A DNA stretch of 64,000 bases from Cladophialophora immunda (Eukaryota; Ascomycota; Eurotiomycetes; Chaetothyriales; Herpotrichiellaceae): positions 62,001 through 126,000 of the forward strand of contig NW_015622543.1 of the NCBI RefSeq assembly GCF_000835495.1, written 5' to 3'. Shown piece by piece: positions 45,350-57,126 of the stretch. Both the position numbers and the translations under genes were made by a program. The stretch's first letter is position 1. The number at the start of each line of letters is the position of its first letter. The notes beneath the pieces are model-generated. The model saw nothing but the letters and a program-made list of their open reading frames with translations, was not told where the DNA came from and searched no databases.

Positions 45350-47034
45350 TTAGAACTGGTACTTGAACTCGGGCGACCGGTCGGTGAACTCCTCTGGCGG
45401 AGTCACCACGCCCTGGGCGCGCTGCTCGGCCTTCCAGTTCTCACGCCTCTGGTAGAGCACGCGGAGAATGTTGAACACGATGAAGGCAAAGGCCAGACTG
45501 CCCAGGGACCAGGCGTGGCCGAGGACGAATCTGGGAGCGTCTGTGGAGGCGTAGATTTGGCCAGAGATGATGCCCCCCAGGTTGGTGAGGGTGAGCTGGG
45601 TACCTGAGAAAAAGAACGTTTAGTAAATGAATTGTGTCCATCAGACCGCCGCCGTGAGAAGACTTACCCAAACTCGCAGCTCTCTTTCCGTCGGGTGCCA
45701 CATTACCGGACAGCCATGCAATGTTGCCTCCGGTGCAGAGGAAGCATGCCGTGGCGATAAGATACGTGGCGAAATATTGAACGCCCACCGAGACGTCGTC
45801 CATTTTCAGAAGGATGGCGTATCCTGCAATGCCGACGGGGGCACAAACCACCATGATCAAGAATCTCTTGTGGTACTTGTCAGAGATGACGGCGCCGACG
45901 GCGTAGACGACGGCGCCCCAGAGATTGACGGGGATGACCAGATACTGGGCTTGTTTGGTGGAGTAGTGCAACCCGTTCTTGATGATGATGGGCAAGAACG
46001 TGCCAAACCCGTAGAGGATGGTGACCACGGCAATCTGGCTGACACCGTGCAGCCAAGTTTTGGTGTCCTTCCAGGCCAGCTTGAGGTCGTTGACTTTGTA
46101 GTGGCCGTCGCCGCCGGAGTAGGATTCCGACAGCTCGGCGCGGACGGCCATGACTTTCTTCTCTTCGTCGTTGAGGAAGTAGGCGGTCTGGTAGTTCTTG
46201 GGGACCAGGTACACGCACATTCCCGCCCAGACGAGCGTGATGAGACCCTCCAGAATATAGAGCCATCGCCAACCGGGGTAGTTGGCGACGCCGTCCATGT
46301 ACAGGATGCCAAAGGCGATGAGGCCGCCAAACGCGCCGGACAGAGCAGACGCAACTATCTCATGTTAGCCTGGATCGCCTTCAAGAGGTTGCATGATACT
46401 AACTGAAGAGGTAGGATATTCTTTGAGCCAGTTCTTCCCGCCTGTACCAGTTGGCCAGGAAAAGCGTCATGGAGGGAAACAGACAGCTAGAGGCACAAAA
46501 GATTAGCTTGGTCCATTGCTCGAGTCGGGTCCAACACGTACCCTTCAAACCATCCGAGCAGAATTCTGCAGACACAGAGACCAGCAAAGTTCTGGATGAA
46601 TCCCATACACATGCAAACAAGTCCCCAGCAAAAGGTGATGATGGGGATGACTCGGTGGAACTGAAGTCGCTTGACGTATAACGAGGTTGGTAGCTCGGCA
46701 AGCACATAGGTGCAGTAGAAGATGGAAACGGCAGTCTATCATCAAGTTAGCCAAGTGAACAAAGTTGAATGGAAATGAGGCAGCTTACATTGAGCTGGTT
46801 GCCATGCAGACCGATATCATCAGCCATGCCTTGGGTGGCTGCGAACCCAATGTTGCCACGATCAAGATAGCTGATGAGCATGAGAAGCATCATCACGGGG
46901 GCGATGTAGAGATCGAGCTTGCGCCGCAACTTGGCCTCCTTCTTCTCAAACTCGATGACCTCTCTAGAGCGGTCATCTGTAACATACTCTTCGATCTCAG
47001 CCTTTTGCTTGAGCTCTTCGGCCGGGTTTGCCAT
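45350..47034 (-). CDS. MFS transporter, Dal5/allantoate permease-like (anion:cation symporter)
   Basis: The five exons 46789-47034, 46542-46735, 46404-46486, 45668-46354 and 45350-45603 (introns 49-64 nt) close in frame to 487 aa. It is a twelve-helix major facilitator of the ACS family, which imports organic anions (allantoate, nicotinate, pantothenate, aromatic acids) with protons at the plasma membrane. Seen: LISYLDRGNIGFA in helix 1, GWFEGCFPSMTLFLANWYRREELAQR in the helix 4-5 loop (family signature), GWRWLYILEGLITLVWA, and FLNDEEKKVMAVRAE in the central loop. The substrate cannot be assigned. Context with phenolic-type enzymes suggests an aromatic or organic acid. Confidence 0.92.
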
Positions 47035-47854
47035 GGTGATGTTCCGCTATCCTTTTCCCACTATCTGTAAGGCAGGGCCTTGGAAGTTTAGGCTTCGTGG
47101 ATATGAGAGCCGGTCAGTGTCTTGGTGGAAGGACGAGAATCTTGTCCTGGAGCCCTGCTTATGATTCTCGAGCAAGTTGGGGTATCAAGTCCAGAATCAA
47201 GCCACGTGGGGAAAATCCTTGTAGACAATCCTTGCAGGTGGATATCTCCTGATCAAGCGGATAGAAGGGAACGAGGCAGAGGAGGCAATGGCAGTGACAG
47301 CAAGGAGAAATTCCGGGCAGGAAACCTGATGGCCTGAGAGTGATATCGTCTCTCGAGAAGGGCCATAGCCTTTGGGTCTGGGTTGCCAAGGTGGGACATG
47401 GCATAGGTCTGCAGACCGCCGTCTGGTGCCATTGGCGGTGGCACCTTTGGTTCAAAGCGGATCAGTGATGTGCCCATCCTAGACCGGGTCCAGTACAGTA
47501 TAGGCAAGGAATGCTGATCGGCAATGCCTCGACAGTGTCGGGAAACGCGCTAGCAGTCAACGGTCGATGTAACTGCAGCGTCCGTAAGATGGATGCTGCG
47601 GAGATTGGAGTTTCTCCAATCGGCATTTATCACCAGCACATCTTGTTGGAGAAGTCTGCGACGAGCGACCTGACGGAAGCGATAGGGTGCTTGGATCTGT
47701 CAAGCAAAGCCTGGAGGAAGGTGATTGACACAAATTTAAACGCAGGTGGGAATAGCTATTGTCATGATTAGATTTTGGATGCGTGACTCTGGGTGTGGAT
47801 GCTTGGAGAGGCTTTCACAGTGCGAGCCTCGTCAGGTGTCAACTCTCAGCCTTG
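47035..47854. other. Intergenic, transporter upstream / CMD gene downstream
   Basis: 820 bp. A Pro-rich minus-strand frame at 47253-47507 is not convincing. An 8-bp inverted repeat at 47603-47621 is within chance expectation. No gene is supported. Confidence 0.4.
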
Positions 47855-48710
47855 TCATGATTTGCCCAATCGCTCTGCCAGTATAGGCGCAGCGACGTTC
47901 GACGTATGCAGACTGAGCTGAGTTGCAATCTCCAAAACTTCCATAATTTCTTCTGGTGTTCCTCCATACTTCAGGACGTTCCTCATGTGCAGCTTCAGCC
48001 CTGGAACATAGAGGTGGGTCGCGGCGGCGTCGAACGCACAGTATACCAACTCTTTCACCTGGGAAGGCTGTCAGTGAGATCCGATAGCCCGCTTCTCCGA
48101 AGGAGGGAAGGCTAACCTTGGGTTCCAATACGCCACCTCCCTTGCCTGAGCCGTCTACGTCCTTCAGCCAGGGCACAGACGAGAAATTCAAATATGCCTC
48201 AAAGAATTCGGGATCCAACGCTAAGAAATCCTCCCAGAAGGTATGCCAGTATCCTCTGTTCTTCGTAAAGTCGGCCTTCAACTTCTCTCGCTTCTCGTCG
48301 AAAGGTTTGCCGGCAGTAGCATGTTGGTCGTATACGCCCTCCTCTTTCATTACTTCGACAAGCAAGGGCACTCCAATATTGCAGGCATGGATGCCCAATG
48401 TTCCCGTCAGCTCAATCACTTCGATTATCTCGGCGGGAGTGGCCCCCTCTTTTAGTGCAGCATCAATGTGTTTTCGAACGCCCGGGACGTAGAGGTGAGT
48501 TGAAGCAGCGTCAATGGCGATCGACATGAGTTGCTGGATCTTGGGAGACAAGTATCTCTTCTTCTTGGGTACCGCGATGAGATCGACACTGGCCTTGAAG
48601 AGCTCAGGGCTAAGCTTTGCGATGCTTTCCCAGGATTCATCCCATTGCTCCTCGCCCAGTTGAGCGACGAAGGCCTTCTTCATTTCTGCGGGGTCTTTTG
48701 ACGCGGCCAT
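47855..48710 (-). CDS. Tandem carboxymuconolactone decarboxylase (CMD)-like protein
   Basis: Exons 48117-48710 and 47855-48058 (58-nt intron) give 265 aa from MAASKDPAEMKK. There are two CMD/AhpD-fold halves: about residues 45-125 (STHLYVPGVRKHIDAALKEG then TPAEIIEVIEL) and about 155-265 (ATHLYVPGLKLHMRNVLKYG then TPEEIMEVLEI). The repeated THLYVPG-x-x-x-H motif is striking. The CxxC of peroxidase-type AhpD is absent, so a redox role is unlikely. The true gamma-carboxymuconolactone decarboxylase acts in the protocatechuate branch of the beta-ketoadipate route; whether this one does is unknown. It lies between a transporter and a lactonase-like gene on the same strand. Confidence 0.88.
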
Positions 48711-49192
48711 GTCTTGGTGGTTGTAACGGCTATTACTCTCAAGGTAGACAAACAACACAATGGCACAACAACCTACACAGTCGTTTTAGTTATGTCACAC
48801 GGGCGACACAACAACTCTATAATTTGCTAACCGCCGGTTCTCGTACAGAATTGGAGAAACATGGGCGGAGTTGGACCGACAGACGCTTCAAATGTAGCGT
48901 GTGGGGAAAAGACAAATTTCCACTTTCAACTACCCGACCAGCAGTTCTCGCCGTCTGAGTATGTACATACCTAGGTGCTGCTCTACCCTGCCCCACTATC
49001 AATGCCTCGGGCAACCATGTTGAGGACCAATGGAGGCTCTCTAAAGTTCGAGGACAATGGGCAACAGAAACAACCAGAATGATTGGAAGCTTCGTGGGGT
49101 TGCGCCCAGTGCTAGGGTTGTTGATGTTGGATATCGACGCACTGGAAAGGCCTGGCATGGCTGCTCACCATGCTCGAACATTGTCCCAAAAC
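48711..49192. other. Intergenic, CMD upstream region
   Basis: 482 bp between two minus-strand genes, with the promoter of the CMD gene and the 3' end of the MBL gene. No other feature is supported. Confidence 0.4.
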
Positions 49193-50225
49193 TCAAGAGC
49201 TCCCAAAGAACCTCGATTGGTTTGCTGGATCCTCTTCCCACTCAAAATCATGCGCAAAAATAACCTCGACTCCTGTCAATTCCAGCTGTTGGATTCGTTC
49301 AATGGTTTGCTCCGCCAACTTCTTGTCCGCATGAATACAACAGATATGGCCGTGCTCGTCAAGCCACTCCCCAATCTGTCTCTCATTCCTCATGATCCGC
49401 CTGTCGTGGCACGCATCTCCAGCCAAGTAGACACTCTTTGTAGGACTAGTCCGTGCCAGTAGGTTAATGTGGCCGGGAAGATGACCTGGAGCGTCAACGA
49501 TAAGGAGGCTGCCATCATGGAAGATGTCGAGGACTCGAGGTAGATTTCCATGAGCTTTCCATTCTTGAATGAAATCTGGGCCGTGGGAATCTAGGGGCTG
49601 TTTCTTGGCTTCTTCCTCTATGTCTTCGTAAGGGTTGGACAGCTCGATCATTCTTGCGGCCGGTAGTAAATCAGATTCGAAGAACGAATGACTCCCTCGT
49701 AATGACCCGTGGCCTTGTAGCAACGCATTCGCACCACTCCCGATCACAAATGTACTTCTAGGAAAGTCTCGAGGTTCCCCCACATGATCCCAATGGACCT
49801 TTTGGTTCCTTTGTTAGCCTAGCATCAGGACTTGGGCACGGTAGACTTACATGCGAGAAGATGACATAATGAATGTCGTCGGGTGTCAATCCGCCTGCAG
49901 CGAGACTGGCAGTCACATCGGGCAGAGTTGTCATGGGCTGTCTCGTCTCGACATGTTTCTGAATCGGCGGTGAGTATCTATTGAGATCTCGGCGAAGACC
50001 TAGGTCGAACACTATCCGTGTTGTTTGACCTGACTCTTGATCCCGATGGACTATCAAAAAAGACAAAGAAGGAACGGTTCTTCGGGCGGTCTGCGAGGCT
50101 GGATGTACAAAGAAACGTTCCGGGAGCGAGAAGTGACCAGCGGAGAGAGCGTACACTTCGACCGTCGCTTCGGAGGGGCTCTCTGGCGGTGACGGCGGTG
50201 CCTGGCTCAGATACGGGGAAGACAT
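49193..50225 (-). CDS. Metallo-beta-lactamase-fold hydrolase, AHL-lactonase-like (A)
   Basis: Exons 49851-50225 and 49193-49798 (52-nt intron, GTAAGT donor) give 326 aa. The intron falls inside the metal motif, which reads SHVHWDHVGEP once spliced (HxHxDH). Further ligands: DAPGHLPGH (His), LAGDACHD (bridging Asp) and IFAHDFEW (last His). The set matches the dinuclear zinc lactonases of the AiiA/AttM type, which open lactone or lactam rings. The N-terminal region contains TVPSLSFLI and FDLGLRRDLNRY, shared with the paralogue at 57127-58089. It has no signal peptide. The natural substrate is unknown. Confidence 0.9.
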
Positions 50226-51306
50226 CCCGCCGCTGGTGCTTTTGAGGATTGTATTGAAGCAGCACTCAGCGTCGTTGACATGACCTGAGGAACTCTTTCG
50301 GATTTTAGCAAGATCGATATTGACCAAGATCGGATCCCAACCACGGTCCCACTTGCTGGAGGATGGCCGTTGGGGTAAGAAGGATGGCCAAAAGCAGCTT
50401 CGGCATGTTTCCAGACTTCCCCAATAATATGAGCAACCCTGCCGGAGGGTCTCTTTATGTTCCACATGGCCAGGTCTGGGCAGGTATATCGTTGTGTCGG
50501 CAGGTGAGGTCGGGCGCAATCGTCCTATGCAGACATGGAGTTGATGCGAGCGTAAAAAATGAATGGTCTCTTTCGGTAGGTAAATCGTCTGTAGGACCCA
50601 GAAGGCAGAGTGCAACTGAGCAACCCGCGGATGAGATTTGTTGGCATTCCGTTCAGCAGCCTAGAGATAGTCACTGACCGCCACTTCTATCATAAAAGCG
50701 GCTCAGGAGGCCACTAAGGAGGTAGCAAATTCATTCTTGTGTCGCGTTGTGTAGGCAAGGGGACAGGTGAAAGTGAGAACAAAGACCGCAGTTGTCCCTC
50801 GGCCCAGCTGAAACCTGCGGCCAATCGCCTACCTACAAGTACAGTACATGTTGAGGAACCTTTGTACCTCCCTGGTAGGTTATTGTGGGCTCCAAGCCTG
50901 CATGCCAGTTCCAGGCGTGCCTGCTCTCGGGTTTGGTACTCGGTTAGGTCGCTCATGGGCGGTGGCGCCTACAAGTCTGGGCATTGCCACCCCCCCTGGT
51001 GTGCTCCTCTCCCTTCTACTGGCTTCTCCCAGCCAGCCCCGCAACATGTGGCCTGTTCGCCCCATGTTTTTCACCTGCGGTGGCTCGGCGAAAGGTCGAA
51101 CCCTGCTCGCCTGCACATGCGGCGTCCACCGCCCAGCTGCCACCACCAATCTCTCCGCAGCCACCCCAGAAATTCCCCCCCAGAGCTTCACTCCCATCAC
51201 CCAAGCAATTCGAGCTTTTTGTCTTGATACCTCTTTGGGCATCTCCAAGTCGCCCGCCTAGCTTCAGCATCTTGTCATAGCGACCGGCAGAAATGCTTTT
51301 GAGCCC
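50226..51306. promoter_or_regulatory. Divergent upstream region, MBL hydrolase A / C2H2 regulator
   Basis: 1.08 kb between divergent starts. Frames on both strands are chance-like. It should contain the promoter of the regulator and of the lactonase-like gene and would be the first place to look for an autoregulatory site. None is identified by eye. Confidence 0.4.
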
Positions 51307-54083
51307 ATGATTGACGACAACATTAATGCGGAGATTGACGGCCCGGAGTTGGAGGAAGACCGGAACCAGGAACCGCCCCCCAAGAAGCCCAAAAGATTCC
51401 AGTGCAAACACTGTCAGAGGCTGTTTGCGCGCCTAGAGCATCTTCAGCGGCATGAACGAACGCGTATGGCTCTTTGTGACCTGATAGATTCGTATGCGTG
51501 CCCTTCCTGACCTCTTTTCAGATACCCGAGAGAAGCCTTTCGCCTGCAATCAATGCGACAGCAAGTTCACAAGAAGGTACCGTACCCAATTCGGTTATTG
51601 GTGTCGCAAACATTGGCAGCTGACTTGGTTGAAGCGACCTTCTGGTTCGACATGAGAGACTCAGTCACGATGCTGAACGCTGGGGAAGAAATGGTCGAAA
51701 CGGTCAGAGCGCTGCTGCTGCCAGTTCAACACCATCATCTACAAGTCGAAAACGCCGGAACACCGATGACCACCACGCTTTAGATCTCCCCGACCCCCCC
51801 AGCATGACCTCCAGCGATTTCAACGCCTCCCAGAGCATGGTTCCCAGCTATCTACCCGCAAATTCGGGGCAGAATACGGGCAGCACGCCAAATGGCCATG
51901 ACCTTTCCTTTGCAACCTTGCTCATGGCTGCGGAACATGCTCGACCTCAGGATTCCCAAGCCCACGCTCCCCTGCGACAGCCGAACCCTCTCGCAACGCC
52001 GATATTCCCTGTACAGGACCAGTTCCTACCTGAGCCGACTCCCCAAGCTTCCATTCCGGCTCCCTCAGACCAAGTCAATGGCATTGTGGGATTTGATTTC
52101 GAGGACTCTCTTCAAGATCTGGCAAACTTCATGGACAACGGCGCTCTATCTTCTTATCATTTTTCTTCGATGATCAGCGCCGAACAGCCCATTCCCTTCT
52201 TCTCACCTGAGTCCTTTACCCACACGACCGACGTGCTTCCAACCACCGAGCCTCGTCAGATCTCACGCCCTGTATCTCGCGCACTCCCCAACCCAGATCA
52301 CCCTGAAGACTCGGGCTCGTTCTCGCGCTTCGGGTCTCGTTTACCATCGCTGCAACCGGAGGAGAGTCCTTCGGCGCCGCAAAGTGAGCAGAACAGCATC
52401 CATCGTCCATTATCCGACATCAACATCGAAGACCGGCAAAACGTCTCTTTGAAGTTGGCGGAGTTTGCTCACGTCGTGCCCAACACCTTCCAACTCCCGT
52501 CTCGGCTAGCACTATCAAGATATCTGGCCGGCTATGTCAATGGCTTTCACGAACACCTGCCCTTCCTCCATATCCCCACGTTATCAGTGAATAATAGTTG
52601 CATCGAGCTTATTCTAGCAATGGCCGCCGTCGGTGCACAATATTGCTTCGAGGGACAAAAAGGCGTTGAGCTGTTTTCTGTCAGTCAATCGATAGCCATG
52701 CAACGCATCCGCCAGAGAGATGCCAGATTGGCCGCCTTCCATCGGTCGGCAGAGGTATCACCGCAATATTCCGGACATGGGAAATCTAGCGACTTGGCGA
52801 CAGGAGAGACACCGCGCAGTGGCTCCATGTCGGGATGCTTGGGCCTGCCATCGCAGCCAGATTTCGACTCTGGGTTGCAGAAAGAAGATCTGATGCAAAC
52901 AGCACAGGCCCTGCTGTTGCTCATGGCGATGGCAACTTGGGCTAAGCACCGAGAAATCCTTCGCGAGGCACTTGCAATACAGAGCGTTCTAGCAACCCTG
53001 GTGAGGGACGACGGTTTCAAGAGTCAGCCAATGCCCGAAGACATTAGCTGGACAGATTGGATTCGACGAGAGTCAATTAAACGCACCAAATTCATTGTCT
53101 TCTGCTTTTTCAATCTGCACACCATCGTCTATAACGTTCCTTCGCTTATACTGGCTTCCGAAGTCGATCTCACCTTACCTTGCAACGCTGCGGAGTTCAA
53201 GGCACCAACTGCGAGCAAATGGAAAGAGTTGCGGGCCCGTTCAGTCTCTGAGACCAGCTTTCAAACAGCCTTGCATCGCTTGTTCTCTCGCAATGGTAAC
53301 GATGTGACAACATACAACTCTTCACTGGGAAATTATGTCCTCGTCCATGCACTGTTGCAACATATTTTCTTCGTTCGCCAAATCTCCCGATATCGACTTG
53401 ATCACGACGGCGATTTACGATCTGATGACGTTGCTGCCATCGAACAGGCCCTGAGAAATTGGCAATTAGCGTGGAAACGCAATCCTGAATCATCTCTTGA
53501 CCCGATGAACCCGAACGGGCCAGTCACTTTCAACTCTACTGCGCTTCTGCGGCTTGCATACATTCGCCTCAATGTTGACTTAGGACCCGGAAGAGCACTT
53601 GACACCCGCGACCCTGTCCAGATTGCCAACGCCTTTCGAGACAGTCCTTCTGTCAAGCGGACACCGAAGCTCGTGCGAGCAGTCCTCCACTCTGCTCATG
53701 CTTTGAGCATACCGGTCAAGATCGGCATCCACCTCGTTGCCCAGACACAAACCTTCATGTGGTCAATCCAGCATTCCTTGTGCACATTGGAGTGCGCTTT
53801 TCTGCTAAGCAAATGGCTGGAAGCATTGAGCCTGCCAGACTCGGGTCCGGCGATAACGAATGATGAGCGAAAGATTGCGACCTTGGTGAAGACCATGCTG
53901 GACGAGACAGAATTTGCGATGCCTGTGGACGTGGCCATCGACTCGCCTGCTGCAATGAAATACCTCAGTGCGGGTGTGCTGAGAGTATGGGCACAGGTGT
54001 TTCGCGGGGCTCAGACATGGGCAATCGTCGATGTCATTGGAACGAGTCTCAACATTTACGCCGATATGCTCGAAGCAGGATGA
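51307..54083 (+). CDS. C2H2 zinc-finger / fungal_trans transcription factor
   Basis: The three exons 51307-51463, 51522-51576 and 51635-54083 close in frame to 886 aa. Two adjacent C2H2 fingers sit at residues about 33-82: FQCKHCQRLFARLEHLQRHERTHTREKP is split by intron 1, and the second finger CNQCDSKFTRSDLLVRHERL is completed over intron 2. A basic, nuclear-signal-like SRKRR follows. The middle carries a fungal-specific transcription factor domain (from about residue 315, FHEHLPFLHIPTL onward, with LILAMAAVGAQYCFEG). This architecture is typical of pathway regulators of carbon or secondary metabolism in ascomycetes. Its place between lactonase-like and dehydrogenase genes suggests local control, unproven. 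Confidence 0.9.
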
Positions 54084-54901
54084 AGCGACTCTGCTGAGAG
54101 TCTGAGCTGTTACCTCTTTATTGAAGTCTGCAGCTCGTTGCAATCCCGCAAACGCCCCTTTTTGTGGCAGTATTTGTCGTGGTGTATGTTCAACAGCTCA
54201 GTGAAGTCAAACAGGGTCGCAACGCTCCAGGCATAACGAGCGATCTTCCTCACCGAGTCCAAGGGGGCTGGTTCTAGGTCTCTCGAGTCCTCCTCTGGCG
54301 ATGCAATCCTTGGAGCCCATCTGGGCTTAGTGGCCTGCGGACTGCCAGAACTTGCCGAAGGCTGGTCAGCGCATGTAGCCATTGCCCGTCGGGCATCTGC
54401 TCCCTTGGGAATTACTGCTACATTTCCCGTTGCTCCGGTGTGCTAGAGGAACGACGCAAAGTCCGCGGCTGCAGTCTGAGCTCCTCGTACGCCACCCATG
54501 CCAATAGAGTGCTACGACTGGCAACCGATAATGCGAGTGGTGGTGGACGCTCGAGACAGGAGGTGTCGTAAATATGGCGACAGGCTCCATGTCTATCCAA
54601 GCAGCCTTACAGCCTAATCAGCTTCGCTACGATGGTGCTGTCGGCGGCACCACTTGCGCGCTGATAAGATGGTCGGCCGTTCGTCGTTGATAGTATCACG
54701 TCACAGAGCCGGCCCTCGGGGTAGCAGATCAGATCAGAGCACCGCACCGCACAGCACCCAGTGTTAGATCTACTGTAGAACTAGGCGGAGACGATTGAAC
54801 AGCAGGGAAGTTGAAGCCATATATCGGGGCGTGACACTTTCTATTCCGGCTAATTCTGCTCGTTCTTATTCTCCCTGAGTGTCCCTCCCCCCCGCGGGGC
54901 C
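54084..54901. other. Intergenic between convergent genes
   Basis: 818 bp. A minus-strand frame at 54110-54382 (90 codons) reads in a coding-like way (RKIARYAWSVATLFDFTEL) but overlaps the regulator's expected 3' UTR, and I could not connect it to a good upstream exon. It is left uncalled. Confidence 0.35.
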
Positions 54902-55980
54902 TCATTTCTTGTCTCCGTTGACCTCCTTTTCTGACCGCCCCTGGTCGTTCAACCACTTGTAAACCACGCGGGCGTCTTTGCCCTTGTACCTCTGGTCGGC
55001 CATGGCCTCGTCGAAGGCCCCCAAGGTGGGTTTATCCAGGATGGTCCTCGCGCCAACCATTTCGGCCAGCGACGAGCCCATCTCCAGCACGTGCTTGCAC
55101 AGTTCGATCCGGAAGCCGCCCTCGTAGCCGCGACTCGCGGGGGCGTTGGCGTGGATCCCGGGCACGGGGTTGGACTGCGACGTGACCCAGCACTGTCCGC
55201 CGCTGACGTTGATGACGTCGGTGAGCAGTTTGAGGTCCAGGCCCATCTTGGCGCCGATGTTGAGCGCTTCGCTCGCGGCGAGGCTGGTGATGGCGGACAG
55301 GTAGTTGTTGATGACTTTGAAGGCGGTGCCTGCGCCGACGTCGCCGCAGTGGAATATGCTGTCCTTCTTGCCCATGTGTTGGAGGTACTCCTTGGCTCGC
55401 TCGAAGGCGTCCTTGGTCATGGCGCCGACCATGAAGCACAAGGTCCCCGCCTCGGCGCCCATGGGCCCGCCGCTGACGGGCGCGTCGACGAAGTCGAGGG
55501 TCGCTCCCGAGGCGAGCTTCGGGGCGGCCTCCTTCGTGGCGGCCGCGACTTTAAGGATGGTAGCCGTCTCGATCGTGCCGCACTCCATTATCAGCTTCTT
55601 CTGGGGGTTGCCGTTCTTGGAGGCCTCGATCGCGCCCTGGATCACCCCCGTCTGCGGGTCCAGGTACACTTTCTCTACCGACGCCGCGGTGGGCAGCATG
55701 GTTATCAGGGTGTTGGCGCGCTTAATGGCCTCGAAGCCGTTCGACACCACCTCAATGGGGCCTTTGGAGGAGTTCTCGGTCTGGAATTTCTTCAGGGCCG
55801 CGTCTGAGACGTCGCAAATCAGGAGGGTTGTGGTGGAGGGGAGTTTGGCGCGCAAGTTGACGGCCATGGAGTAGCCCATGACGCCGATGCCTATGAGTAA
55901 TTTCTTAGAAGAAGTATATGACAGGTTGGATTTCAGCTTCCTTTACCAATAAACGCAACGGTATCTTGAGGGGAAGCCAT
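54902..55980 (-). CDS. 3-hydroxyisobutyrate dehydrogenase-like beta-hydroxyacid dehydrogenase
   Basis: Exons 55947-55980 and 54902-55890 (56-nt intron) give 340 aa. The 34-nt first exon (MASPQDTVAFIG) is needed to complete the dinucleotide loop FIGIGVMGYSMA. Further family marks are DAPVSGGPMGAEAGTL (substrate loop) and AFKVINNYL with the catalytic Lys, then an all-helical C-terminal domain with a GYEGGFRIELCKHVLEM segment. It oxidises a beta-hydroxyacid with NAD(P). It could serve valine breakdown, but no mitochondrial targeting sequence is seen, so another hydroxyacid is possible. Confidence 0.9.
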
Positions 55981-57126
55981 CTTGTCGACGAGATTGATCT
56001 CCTGGCTCGTGTGGTCTCTGGTGATTGATTCTCTGTTTCACTTGGTCCGTGCAGTCTGTCTTTCGTGTAGTATACAGGCAAGGGGAAATGTGCGCGACTG
56101 TGCTTTGGTCAAAGATGCGTCAGCCTCGTGGTCGCCCTACGTGATATGCGGGATGATGTTCAAGACGATCAGAACGTGTCGTCGACATGGTTTTTGGCCG
56201 TCTCGGCACGTTGAAGCGGCCACTCCACCCCCTCGGAGTCGATGCCGGGAAGACTCCAATGGGATGGACCGTTGTGCGGCAATTGCGATGCGGAAGCGTC
56301 TGAAATGTAACAAAGTACTCCGTATACTTCCTGTGGTGCTGGGCGGTTTCTCCCACCATACTCCGTCCCTCCAGTTAAGACGACGGGATTGGGGAATAGA
56401 CACAGGCGCAGAGAGAGGAAGAGGAAGTTGGGGTTGGGGAACCACGGAGAAAGTCGTCCAGCTTTTGGAGGTTTAGCCGAGGCTGCGGCTTTGGTGAAGG
56501 TGGGGGGGTTGGGGCACTTCTTCTCCAATATGAGGGCAACAAGGCTCGGACTCGACATCTGGAGTCAAGCATGGTCTCTGTAGAGGGCGGTTCCTGACAT
56601 TGACGGACAGGGGTAGGTTCCATCTCGGTGTACTCGGTACACCTAGAAAACTCCAAGTATAGAGAATCCTGGCAAGCTGTAGGGAGATGTGGCCAATTCC
56701 CCCCCAAAAGACCCGTTTTGGGAGCTGACTAGCTGCCTCACAAGGCTTTATTTTCAGGGGGTGCAATACCACGAACAGAGCACGAGTATTATCTCATTGT
56801 TCATGGTCGCCCGGTTCTGGGTAGCAGTAGGTCGCTTAGCTGGTGACTACCCGTAGCTACGTTGAATTCATCAAATGGTCCAAAATGGATGACGCTCATA
56901 TGGGGGCCTGTGTAGGAATTGCGGTGTCTGGTAGTTCATTGCTGTTCCGGCCTGTTGTAGAGTCCGAGAATAAAGTCACCTGGCTGCGGCTCAGACACAA
57001 GAAAGGCACGGGACAGGACAGTAGCAAGAGAGACAGAACAACATCTCCTGTCGAGGTGAGGTAGCCGTCCATTCAACGAAGAAGGGCCATGATTCCTAGT
57101 CCTCGCATTTTCTCTCTACCATCTCC
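55981..57126. other. Intergenic, dehydrogenase upstream / MBL B downstream
   Basis: 1.15 kb. Frames at 55982-56476 and 56169-56707 overlap on opposite strands with no domain character. No gene or repeat is supported. Confidence 0.4.

Noticed and set aside
45627..46406. 259-codon + strand frame
   Set aside because: Antisense shadow of the MFS transporter exons; composition (Asp/Gly/Val) is a reverse-complement artefact.
47603..47621. 8-bp inverted repeat with TTT loop
   Set aside because: About one such repeat is expected by chance in a window this size.
55091..55807. 238-codon + strand frame
   Set aside because: It lies wholly antisense to the well-supported dehydrogenase and is a GC-rich mirror frame (Val/Gly/Asp/Leu runs).
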